Source: Argyresthia goedartella
Lineage: Eukaryota > Arthropoda > Insecta > Lepidoptera > Argyresthiidae
Reading direction: 5' to 3'
DNA length: 64,000 nt
Assembly (NCBI GenBank): GCA_949825045.1
Contig: OX463818.1
Span: 34,922,906 to 34,986,905, forward strand
Below are positions 22,401 to 28,289 of this stretch, piece after piece. Position 1 is the first letter of the stretch. Every line of letters begins with the position of its first letter. The notes below the pieces were generated by a model that ran no database searches, had not been told where the DNA came from, and saw only the letters and a list, made by a program, of their open reading frames with translations. A program made the position numbers and the translations under genes.

Positions 22401-23528
22401 AACTCGATCCCGATCGCTCGCCTGCTGATAGCGCTCGTCGAGTTCACGTCACGTGACATCCTCATCTACGCCGCTGTGGCCGAGCTGATGCTCTTCCCCG
22501 TTGTCGTGGTCATGGCCTTCTTGTGAGTATACACCATAGTTCTGTTGTGAGTATACACTACAGTTCACTTGTGAAAATACACTACAGTTCACTTGTGAGT
22601 ATACACTATAGTTCACTTGTGAGTATACACTATAGTTCACTTGTGAGTTTATACTACAGTTCACTTGTGAGTTAACACTAAAGTTCACTTGTGAGTATAC
22701 ACTATAGTTCACTTGTTAATATACACCATAGTTCACATGTGAGTTTACACCATAGTTGGCTTGTGAGCATACATAACTCCTTCCACTGTATTACAGAGGT
22801 CCCGAGTCTTTTGTGAAACACGAATAATAATTTGGCTCGTCGGCGGCGCATATTTTGTTTGGACTCAAACCAAGCGCCGCCATTCGGACTGCATTTTGCG
22901 CCCTTGAGAGCAATCTATAGGCTCATAAGAGGTGCCCCCCTGTATTCATTTTAGGAGGATATCATCTCGTATTATCGCCGGTAGCGCCCAATTTAATTAT
23001 CTATCATAATCTACTATTCCTCAATTGACTTGTTTGTCGCGGTGAAATCCAGCATAAATGGGCTTCTTTGGGCCGAGCAGTTCTTGGGGCGGTTTGTTTG
23101 TATAATTAACTAGCTGATCCGACAGACGAGCAAGCCGCTTCAAATTATGGATGAAAAAACCAAATTCACATTTAGAATTGGATGCGCGACGCTCGATGTT
23201 CGCCGCCGCAAGAACGTTCATCAAATAGTTTATAAACAAAAATCATCCAAATCGGTCCAACAGTGCGATTTGTATTAATTCTGTCCCCCCCCCCCCCCGC
23301 AGCGGGCACACGGGCTTGCTCACCCCCTTCGTGTACTACTACTTCGTGTGCTGGCGCTACGCGTCGCGCCGCAACCCCTACACGCGCAACACTTGCCGCG
23401 AGGTGCGCGCCGCCACAGAGAGGTTCGCGGCTCGCAGCTGGGTGCCCGCGCCCGTGAGGAGCCTGATACTAGGCGGAGTGCAATTAGTGTGCCGAATGGC
23501 GCCGCCCATGGACGAGCAGCAGCAGTAA
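7450..23528 (+). CDS. TMEM33: Transmembrane protein 33 homologue (Kr-h2 / Pom33 family)
   Basis: Family members are multi-pass proteins of the ER and nuclear envelope that help shape ER tubules and position nuclear pores. Five coding exons join perfectly in phase: 7450-7613, 15496-15680, 20679-20746, 22389-22522 and 23303-23528, giving 258 residues (human 247). The N-terminus (MADTQ...NKIDVAMWAIRLLTV) leads into the first membrane segment. Exon 2 carries the conserved LRLHQRIP and LLYSLIF-like (LFYSLIFMN) core, exon 3 VPVFLFAFLHAASY, exon 4 a further membrane segment, and exon 5 the conserved SRRNPY and CRMAPP tail ending DEQQQ. Exon 1 follows acceptor ttttcag directly before the ATG. Introns are filled with transposons. 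The exon 4 donor and the exon 5 end have been tandemly amplified (see separate entries). The stop codon lies inside a donor-like GCA|GTAAGT, so 3' UTR splicing is possible. Confidence 0.95.
7770..8240 (+). pseudogene. LINE reverse transcriptase C-terminal relic
   Basis: Two fragments of a LINE ORF2 C-terminus. Codons to 7975 read RDKPYEQRLAELGLSTLEQ and GDLIETSKILNG. After a gap and frame change, 8061-8175 reads VVCEWNSLSETVISVPSVNS followed by RLDNF and a stop. This pair of motifs is characteristic of the region after the thumb domain in CR1/L2/Jockey-type LINEs. The copy is truncated and dead, and lies in TMEM33 intron 1. A triplet-repeat tail follows. Confidence 0.65.
8241..8829. other. 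Intronic DNA with triplet microsatellite
   Basis: TMEM33 intron 1. A short TAA-repeat run occurs near 8475-8493. No gene or recognised element is seen. Confidence 0.4.
8830..8958. repeat. Left copy of 129-bp target-site duplication
   Basis: Identical at the level I can check by eye to 13477-13605 (constant offset 4,647). It includes about 50 bp of unique sequence starting ataacgcagttatatc plus two and a fraction 35-bp satellite units. It borders the poly(T) run (8958-8976) that is the reversed poly(A) tail of the LINE. Confidence 0.75.
9077..11749 (-). CDS. LINE ORF2: AP endonuclease and reverse transcriptase
   Basis: About 890 codons. The N-terminal apurinic endonuclease domain begins LWNANGLPK, with the ITETHF motif and the SSDHSPV active-site block. 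The reverse transcriptase follows with KSYRPISLLP, FLDISQAFDRVWHEG, AGVPQGSVLGP and the catalytic FADDTAVLA. The C-terminal domain contains YGLQLWGTAAKSN. There is no RNase H domain. The first ATG (11662) lies inside the endonuclease domain, after LWNANGLPK has already been read. The open frame runs back into ORF1 in the -1 frame to about 11850 without an ATG. ORF2 is therefore probably made by -1 frameshifting or by reinitiation at a non-AUG codon; this is inference. Confidence 0.9.
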   Translation of the reverse strand: MKLVLWNANGLPKQTLEVKAFLEENKVDIMLITETHFTQKNHFNIPNYKLYHTMHPSGAAHGGSAILVKHNIRHHEIESYCSEMFQATKISIEDWQGPLTLCAVYSPPRHNPKTTDYIELLSQLGRRFLAGGDYNAKHTSWAARTTTTKGRQLLQTIETLKLRVVSTGKPTYWPTDMNKIPDLLDICIIRGLDTENIECKDSYDLSSDHSPVFVTIGMNVVHTQRTCQLHNRDTDWDLFRHLVASRTSINLPLKSDSDLEEAVEHFNQNIQQAAWESTPKPKQQVLAPCPQKITDLLAEKRKTRKTWQTHRYPSDKKKLNAITVKLKKLLEEVRNEGVQKYLRNLDGKPGTDYSLWKATKNLNRPKLHQPPIRKPDLAWAKKDMDKANTFADHLESVFVPNPDEGSTRIKDVDALLATAYQLDRPIQKFSKTEVNIAIKNLVNHKSPGYDLITATVLKHLPEEAVDLLTSLFNTILQRAAIPKQWKVAQIIMIVKPGKSATDVKSYRPISLLPITSKLLETLFMKRLMPVIQEKNLIPEHQFGFRQKHSTIEQVHRLVEKINSTFEKKEYCSAVFLDISQAFDRVWHEGLLYKIRLHLPINYYLFLKSYLSERLFFVKQGEDSSMLHPIQAGVPQGSVLGPILYILYTADLPVSKDIVTGTFADDTAVLASDPNHVVASAKLQSSLNSISNWLRDWRIKANESKSVQVTFTTRRDTCPPVTLNGKDIPQENEIRYLGIYLDRRLTWRKHIFTKRKALGLKLRNLYWLLNRNSQMSLESKILVYKCIIKPIWTYGLQLWGTAAKSNIDILQRFQSKTLRLIVNAPWYVKNEHIHRDLKIPTVQEEIITNLKRYKTRLERHPNALASKLMTETTTFERLKRRAPQDLIDKLN
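11740..13077 (-). CDS. LINE ORF1: Gag-like protein with zinc knuckles
   Basis: A 445-residue RNA-binding protein that packages LINE RNA. The middle carries an RRM-like/PRE_C2HC segment (IHPSTPIDDIRTSLCNLG). CCHC-type knuckles follow: CAKCQQYGHTKSYC, CIKCAGDHMSAEC and CVLCDGNHPANYKGC. A Met- and Gln-rich C-terminus ends at TAG 11742-11740, overlapping the open frame of ORF2 by roughly 100 bp. Knuckle architecture and order are typical of Jockey-superfamily ORF1 proteins. Confidence 0.88.
   Translation of the reverse strand: MKLDMDINKKMVQQALHKGLYHTRPRTQSLSDLNNTNNRPSGSQTPVKDWTVVTGKRPRSSPESQNRQNKQAKVDQYWLSKPVTLSNSFSELGNELQDDQTEEQEHSQQTVKVPRPPPIFVDKVGNIQPLIELLTEHAKENYVIRVLHNEQVKIQPKSAEYYKIIVKQLELKGTEFFTYKPKQERTYKAVLKNIHPSTPIDDIRTSLCNLGHTTTNIWNIKARTTKKPLPIFFIELLPSSNNKEIFNIKYLLNCQVKIEEPIPKRMIPQCAKCQQYGHTKSYCRRQPKCIKCAGDHMSAECVRKARSEEVKCVLCDGNHPANYKGCTIYKQLQKSKFPSLRPQTRPQTIEKPTIPMPKPQTRSYSDVAGNKSDQIHIQGVPKVTHRSDTEDSDVNAKSDPVQNKNKPDEMMELMKMIQQIMQQLSAVTNLLISMTSKLPHSIQLN
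13477..13605. repeat. Right copy of 129-bp target-site duplication
   Basis: Matches 8830-8958 and abuts the 5' end of the LINE. The unique part (13477-13525) occurs only at these two places in the window. Confidence 0.75.
13526..14071. repeat. 35-bp satellite array
   Basis: About 15 head-to-tail units of period 35 (cttattacatgatccacaaa, then cgatcagtcagtggg). Variants are point changes such as gtctgtggg, gtgcg and tacattatcc. Two further units sit left of the LINE (8876-8956), so the LINE landed in the array edge. A poly-G run (about 14104-14119) follows the array. Confidence 0.95.
14340..14760. repeat. Dispersed lepidopteran repeat with (GTCC)n core
   Basis: Starts near agggttccgtacccgaaggg, carries a (GTCC)n run at 14402-14430, then GTCACCAGGCTGTATCTCAAG and GTTGCCGCTATAACAACAAA. 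It ends near acggaacccttcgtgcgcga and cttgaccggtttta. I know this sequence as a very common non-coding repeat in moth and butterfly genomes. The two ends share an inverted gggttccgta/tacggaaccc. It supports a lepidopteran origin for the window. Confidence 0.7.
14761..15286. other. Intronic DNA with TTTA-repeat
   Basis: A TTTA-repeat run (14760-14777) resembles a reversed LINE tail, but nothing recognisable follows it. No gene seen. Confidence 0.3.
15287..15384. mobile_element. Short TTAA-flanked MITE
   Basis: TTAA at 15287-15290 and 15381-15384. The termini are inverted: TTAACACGTTAAATGC against the complement of GGCGTTAAAAGTGTTAA. Non-coding, about 98 bp, piggyBac-type target. Confidence 0.5.
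15743..15790. repeat. Hairpin-forming inverted repeat
   Basis: CCGACCTCTCTCT pairs with AGAGAGGTCGG across a short GC-containing loop, about 60 nt downstream of TMEM33 exon 2. Possibly the remnant of a small transposon. Confidence 0.45.
15915..16215. repeat. Inverted pair of degenerate minisatellites
   Basis: The right arm (about 16068-16215) is a run of about 18-19-bp units of the type gaaatgggaagtggtt. The left arm (about 15915-16045) carries the same motif in the opposite orientation (aaccacttcccatttc type, degenerate). Together they form a long imperfect hairpin in TMEM33 intron 2. The structure resembles a fold-back element with repetitive arms. Confidence 0.6.
16216..16491. other. Intronic DNA, nothing recognised
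   Basis: Contains a short inverted motif (aggattctaaagtagaatcct at 16318-16338) but no coding signal. Confidence 0.3.
16492..17880 (-). pseudogene. Tyrosine recombinase (Crypton-like) relic
   Basis: Reading the minus strand from 17880: an N-terminal SAM-like DNA-binding part (VFLNYFNELS, then SLWNLYSMLKAT, NIDIAK). After a frame change comes LLAYLKRLSEGHKPKKSKLL and LLNDAPGHCF. About 230 bp without homology follow (17440-17205). The catalytic part then has KIDRFFIQDYDGKC, YTGHCFRRSSATLL (the HxxR box, about 16896-16871), LKRHG, GGWRSSTVAKSYIEDS (Tyr nucleophile region) and a C-terminus ending CQSCSNFTIHF. Members of this family catalyse site-specific recombination through a Tyr nucleophile and move Crypton-type transposons. 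Several frameshifts and stops make this copy dead. A GTAAGT directly after FLAIK suggests that the 230-bp gap may be an intron. Confidence 0.75.
17968..18075. mobile_element. 108-bp MITE with long inverted termini
   Basis: The ends are inverted for about 27 bp with one mismatch (ctacagtcttcacaaaataa against the complement of ttattttgtgacgactgtag), each continuing aaggccc inward. Only a short non-coding core lies between. No convincing target duplication. Located in TMEM33 intron 2. Confidence 0.75.
18418..18673 (+). repeat. Dispersed repeat family A, left half of an interrupted copy
   Basis: Shares most of its length with 31395-31560 (+) and 33345-33047 (-): gacattcaaatttcgaacgc, gtgccgcccctagtttgtct and atgccggtcgaacatgcggt. 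The copy breaks at GGTTCCTG (18666-18673), where the P-like transposon is inserted. It resumes at 20345. Confidence 0.75.
18800..18879 (+). CDS. THAP-domain first exon of the P-like transposon (partial)
   Basis: ATG at 18800 opens MPYCAVVNCKNSSN...GVTFHK. The C-x4-C pair (Cys4, Cys9) and the TFHxF-type ending are the first half of a THAP zinc finger (C-x2-4-C-x35-53-C-x2-H). The exon ends in phase 2 at a donor (AA|GTAATT). Read through, it meets TAA at once. No second THAP half (C-x2-H, AVPTL-like) is recognisable downstream within the element, so the product is partial here. It is distinct from the intact THAP gene at 61411-62453. Confidence 0.6.
19317..19340. repeat. GACT microsatellite
   Basis: Short run of tgac/gact units inside the P-like element. 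Confidence 0.7.
19579..19706. mobile_element. 128-bp hairpin MITE nested in the P-like element
   Basis: gtaaaacggggtgtatt is repeated in inverse as aatacaccccgttttac at the other end. The inner parts also partly pair (gatagctccc / gagttatttc region). Non-coding. Confidence 0.65.
20345..20450 (+). repeat. Dispersed repeat family A, right half of the interrupted copy
   Basis: Continues from the second GGTTCCTG with aacacatcaaagagtgctta and gtgtgtagataaactagtgt, as in the uninterrupted copy at 31561-31625. Confidence 0.7.
20747..21381. other. TMEM33 intron 3, left part
   Basis: No gene seen. A repeat-like stretch at 20800-21000 (tgtcaaggtgtcaggtgcat) and a TTAA-bounded segment (21217-21324) lack convincing inverted termini. 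Confidence 0.3.
21382..21481. mobile_element. 100-bp MITE
   Basis: Perfect 17-bp inverted termini: tccaacgttagaacacg at 21382-21398 and its complement at 21465-21481. Non-coding core. In TMEM33 intron 3. Confidence 0.7.
21482..22388. other. TMEM33 intron 3, right part
   Basis: Contains two tandem copies of gaattgtgcgaaaaa...gagagcgact (about 21670-21780), and an inverted ttttttcgcacaatt near 22270 that could mark the other end of a 600-bp element. The phrase acatgtcaacctaacacgaa near 22120 recurs at 28226. No gene. Confidence 0.35.
22521..22780 (+). repeat. 24-bp minisatellite built on the TMEM33 exon 4 splice donor
   Basis: About ten and a half units of the type cttgtgagtatacactatag + ttca start at the very exon-intron border (TT|GTGAGT at 22521-22528). 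Most units keep GTGAG(T), so the real donor is followed by a ladder of near-identical decoys at 24-nt spacing. Two units have decayed (ttgtgaaaat, ttgttaatat). Confidence 0.9.
22781..23302. other. TMEM33 intron 4 remainder
   Basis: Contains a small GC hairpin (ggcggcgc 22842-22849 / gcgccgcc 22874-22881). A long C-run (23284-23298) forms the pyrimidine tract of the exon 5 acceptor. No gene. Confidence 0.45.
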
Positions 23529-24590
23529 GTAGCTAGTCAAATTCCTCACAAACCAAACAAAAGTTAGCCAACAAACTCACACTAGCTAGTCAACAACCTC
23601 ACACTAGCTAGTTAACAACCTCACACTAACTCTTCAACAAACCCACACTAGCTAGTCAACAACCTCACACTAGCTAGTCATAAACTAAGAGGTTCGCGGC
23701 TCGCAGCTGGGTGCCCGCGCCCGTGAGGAGCCTGATACTAGGCGGAGTGCAATTAGTGTGCCGAATGGCGCCGCCCATGGACGAGCAGCAGCAGTAAGTA
23801 GCTAGTCAAATACCTCACAAACCAAACAAAAGTTAGCCAACAAACTCACACTAGCTAGTCAACAACCTCACACTAGCTAGTTAACAACCTCACACTAACT
23901 CTTCAACAAACCCACACTAGCTAGTCAACAACCTCACACTAGCTAGTCATAAACTAAGAGGTTCGCGGCTCGCAGCTGGGTGCCCGCGCCCGTGAGGAGC
24001 CTGATACTAGGCGGAGTGCAATTAGTGTGCCGAATGGCGCCGCCCATGGACGAGCAGCAGCAGTAAGTAGCTAGTCAAATACCTCACAAACCAAACAAAA
24101 GTTAGCCAACAAACTCACACTAGCTAGTCAACAACCTCACACTAGCTAGTCAACAACCTCACACTAACTCTTCAACAAACCCACACTAGCTAGTCAACAA
24201 CCTCACACTAGCTAGTCATAAACTAAGAGGTTCGCGGCTCGCAGCTGGGTGCCCGCGCCCGTGAGGAGCCTGATACTAGGCGGAGTGCAATTAGTGTGCC
24301 GAATGGCGCCGCCCATGGACGAGCAGCAGCAGTAAGTAGCTAGTCAAATACCTCACAAACCAAACAAAAGTTAGCCAACAAACTCACACTAGCTAGTCAA
24401 CAACCTCACACTAGCTAGTCAACAACCTCACACTAACTCTTCAACAAACTCACACTAGCTAGTCAACAACCTCACACTAGCTAGTCATAAACTGAGAGGT
24501 TCGCGGCTCGCAGCTGTGTGCCCGCGCCCGTGAGGAGCCTGATACTAGGCGGAGTGCAATTAGTGTGCTGAATGGCGCCGCACATGGCCT
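23421..24590 (+). repeat. 269-bp tandem repeat containing the end of TMEM33 exon 5
   Basis: Copies start at 23421, 23690, 23959, 24228 and 24497, an exact 269-bp period, with the fifth truncated near 24590. Each carries the last 36 codons of TMEM33 (RFAARSW...CRMAPPMDEQQQ) and the stop, then a spacer of smaller 21-23-bp sub-repeats (cacactagctagtcaacaac). Copies 2-4 look identical in the coding part. The fifth has a few changes (ctgtgtgccc, gtgctgaatgg) and breaks before DEQQQ. Only the first copy is joined to the exon. Near identity implies recent expansion or concerted evolution. Confidence 0.92.
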
Positions 24591-25767
24591 CACTCTAGCT
24601 GGCCAAAAACCTCACAAACCCCACACTATCTAGTCGTAAACCTGACAAACCCCACATCATAACCTCACACGTGCCGCGAGCCGCGTCCGAGAAGTTCGTG
24701 CCCCCATTTTTCAGAAAACTGCGCCCCATTTCTCCTTTGACAAGTAGCAGCTTCTGTATTACGTATTTGAAGACATGCGTTTTGAGTTTCTTTTCCCCAA
24801 GGATAGCGATGGAAGATCCCATGTGATGTTTCTCCTTTAACTCGTCGGCATAGCGGTACCGCTTCTTCCTTTTCTGCTTCTTCCGGGGGGTAAAGTGCCT
24901 GCACCTGGGCTACTTGACAACTCTACCGCTTATGTAAATTCGTTTAGGTTAACGAGAATCCAACTGTGGAGTAAGCTATTAGAGTTAGTGCCTCGACTAT
25001 AATTTTTAAGAAAAGATTGAAAGAGCTGAAAAGTTTTAACTAGTGAAAACACGTTCTAACTGAAAACTGGTTCTTAATGCAACAGTTATATGTAAGTAAA
25101 TGTATGTGTTTGTGCTATTGTATTACTTAGTATAAATATACAGTGTGTTACCAGCAGCTGGGCTTTTAATTAAGGACGTTAAAATAACGTGTGTCTGTAA
25201 CGTAACCATAACATTAATTTAATTAATAAATAAAATTTCAGACTTGTTTGTTAACTTTCTAACAAAATTTTAATTGCGCGCAATGTAAAGCACGGTAATT
25301 TGACAAGTTACTATCAACACGACAGTTGACAGATATATGTACTTTGATTTTTGCACTAGTTGTCCCCCGTACCACGACATGCCTTGTACCAAGTAATTCA
25401 ACGACATGAGTTACGACTATTAGGCAATACGTCTACTACATTTAAGCTGCAAATTTAGAAAGTTTAACTGTGGAGTTAATTACCATAATTATGATTTACT
25501 AATACGTGCAAACGTTTGTTAACGGAGCATGTTATTATCAGTTTTAATAAATGCCCACATGCCGGTAACAGACTGTATATTATTTATTATAGTAAACATA
25601 TTTAGGGGTATATAGTTTTGTGGGTTTCACACTCACTTCTCATGCAGGAGGTGCACATGCAAGATGGCGTATTGAATAACTGATTCAAAGTGGCCATAAT
25701 TATGCCTCTGCCATATAATTATAAATAACATATGTTGTGTTATAGTTGTATTACACAGTAGGGCTCT
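24591..25767. other. TMEM33 3' flank
   Basis: AATAAA motifs near 25224-25233 could end a long 3' UTR. A minus-strand open stretch (24904-24665; frame reading ELKEKHHMGSSIAILGEKK) looks protein-like, with Lys-rich and balanced composition, but I cannot place it. It may be a processed-gene or transposon scrap. Confidence 0.3.
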
Positions 25768-25774
25768 CCAGTTG

Positions 25775-25860
25775 CTCAGATTTTCCTGTCCTGCCTAGGT
25801 TTGCTGGTAAAAATAGGTCGCCTTTGCTCATAAAAGGTTTTTTACCTTACCATTATTAAA
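25775..25860 (+). mobile_element. 5'-truncated LINE 3' tail fragment
   Basis: ttttcctgtcctgcctaggt followed by gcctttgctcata matches the 3' end of the LINE at 56642-59880 and the reversed fragment at 6891-6958. Confidence 0.5.
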
Positions 25861-25936
25861 TCATTGCATTACAGAATATGAAAATGAATATGGATCTGTA
25901 ACTGTTGTGACTCACAAACATATTTTTTCGTTTCAG

Positions 25937-25972
25937 ATAAAATCCAGCGAGCCAATACCGCCAGCAGCTGCC
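25937..25972 (+). other. Candidate short spliced exon in the TMEM33 3' region
   Basis: Strong acceptor (attttttcgtttcag) and donor (GCC|GTAAGT) bracket 36 nt. Joined to the donor-like GTAAGT at the TMEM33 stop (exon ending ...CAGCA at 23524), it would read CAA TAA. This keeps the DEQQQ ending and places this segment in a spliced 3' UTR. Purely predicted. Confidence 0.3.
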
Positions 25973-28117
25973 GTAAGTGAAGCACGATGCAGAAATCCAA
26001 CCGATCAAACCATTCTGTACGTAACCTACCAAAAATAACCCATAATAGACATCATAATAATCGGTATTTTAAGATAGAGTTTCTATGGACGTTTTAAAGG
26101 ACATTGGTAGCAAAGGTTGGTTGGTTGGTAGCAAAGCAAAGTAAAAGATGTTTCAGAGGACATTGGTAGCAAATTAATTGATAGATCCGAATACATTTTA
26201 AGAACTATTTTTCTGTGAGTTTCGTCTCAAATGCAGTACAAATATGCAGTGACGTGGACACTAATGTTTTAAACCTCTCGAATGCCATTTTATAAGCAGT
26301 TGTCAGATTGGTTTAAACTAATTTTATCAAACTTTTCTGCTCAAACTCTTTTCACCATCTGATATTTTTATGACTTGTTTTAGTGTGTGCTAGTTATCTC
26401 GCTGGGAACGCTTATAGCTTCGTCATTTATCCTGTGGTACTTGTCTCTAGCTCATTCGAGTATTTTGTCACGAGAAAGAGGGTGGCCAATCCTACAGACT
26501 AATGGACTGAGTTATACACGGTGTTGTCACAATCAGTATAAAATAAATATCGAAAAGTATTGTTACTGGTAGAATTAACGGTGGATAATGGTAAAGAATG
26601 GTTATTTATAAGTTTTAACATTTAAGGATGAGGTAATGAATAAAATATCGGTCCAATTTTCTTTAGAAATCTAAGGAGACTTAACCATGTTGTATATTTA
26701 TTTGTTTTAAAAATCTGTTGTAATTCTTACTCTTGCAATACATCCAGTGACGAAAGCTTTTGTTTAGTATGTAATTTGTCTTTGAAGCGTAAAAGTACTG
26801 ATAAGCATGCTAAGGGCTCTTGTGCCTAAATAGATGCACACAAGACAGGTACAGAATAAGGTGACATTATGTTATGTATTTAGTCACTACCAAGAGTTCA
26901 TGCACTGATATATCTATCATTCCAAATGTATACACCTCAAATCCTTGTTGTAGCAGCAATCATGGACTTTTTGTATATTTTAATTATTTTTTACATCGAA
27001 CAATGTAAAGCAGTAAAGTATTTATTTTGCTAGGTACAACACTTGCACTTGGTTTTGGGTGATATTTAGTCAGGAATTTTGAATAAAACGTTGTAATAAT
27101 AATTTTAGTGGTTTCATTGCTATGAATAATATGGTCCAAAAATCCTCCCCGACTAAAGTGGATTCTCAGACACGGATTATTCACTTTAGTATGGTGGAAT
27201 TTCGGCTTTGCAGGGGATTTGTGGACATTTTGACAATTTTCGTCCTTAAATCCCCTTCCGCCGTTACAACGCCGAACAAAAGGGATTTCTTTTCCATTTA
27301 TTTACATGGTTTTCTTTTTAAAGTTCAATTTAAAGAACGAATTAGATAATCAGTCTTTATTTTTGACACACTGTTAGGTACATAATCACCTCGTTGTAAC
27401 GCCGGAAGGGGAGATAACGAAATTTTTTTTTTCAAAAAGTCACAAATCCCCTTCGTAGGGGATAGACGCCTTTGTACACTATTTTCATGTAACTATTATT
27501 TTTTTGTAAGTTTTGTGTCCGATATAGCAATATGAAATCCCCTTCGTAGGGGATAGTCGCCAAAGAGTATATAATTTACTCAGGGAATTTGTGGAATAAG
27601 CTGGATATGCGGAGTATCCCCTACAATAATACCCAATCCATTAAAACAGGTTTTAAAGACATCCCTAAGTCTAGTTGTACACGAACCACAAAAAGCATCT
27701 AGGAAAGTGGCTAAAGCGCGCTTCAGCCACTTGTGGTCAGTGGTCGCCACAAGTGGTCGGTGGCATTTTTTTTACCCCGTCTTCAGTGTCATAAACGACT
27801 TCGCCCAGGTTTACTGAAGCGAAGAGGGACAGGCATGCGTGGAGTGGAGTGTGAGTCTCGGTCAGGGATTAGTGGCCGGCGGCCACAAGAAGCGTGAGCG
27901 ACTATTTTGTAGCGTGCGGCCGCCACACGCACGCTACATCGCTATATCGGCGTTCACCGTAAGAGTAGACTAAAACCGCAGTTAGGCAATTGCTATTTCC
28001 GACGAGTCTTGGATGGCGCTTTTCTAAAAAAAATGCAAGGAAATAATTGAAAATTTATATTATTATAAAAACACCTTTTTCAATTCTCAGGAAATTAAAT
28101 TCTTATAAGCTTTTGTA
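25973..28117. other. Intergenic DNA between TMEM33 and a LINE relic
   Basis: Two direct copies of aaatccccttcgtaggggat (about 27443 and 27535) and a GC-rich inverted stretch at 27740-27960 (cggccgcc palindromes) suggest degraded small elements. No gene seen. Confidence 0.3.
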
Positions 28118-28245
28118 TAATTTATGTCACCATAAGATTGTCAAAACCATTAGTTTGAAAACTACCGACAAATTGTAAACCAGACCGACAGGATTTAGAA
28201 TTAACGTTTCTTTTGTTCTTTACTTGTCAACCTAACACGAAGACT
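28118..28245. repeat. Partial copy of the 50469-50829 fold-back element
   Basis: tatgtcaccataagattgtc, then accagaccgacaggattta and cgtttcttttgttctt match the left arm and outer flank of the element at 50469-50600. Confidence 0.5.
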
Positions 28246-28289
28246 ATTCGGGTTCGTCGCTAAAACCGTTATCCAGGTGCTTGTATGCA

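Noticed and set aside
22449..22712. Minus-strand frame with repeated YSQVN peptide
   Set aside because: It is the antisense reading of the 24-bp minisatellite and the end of TMEM33 exon 4.
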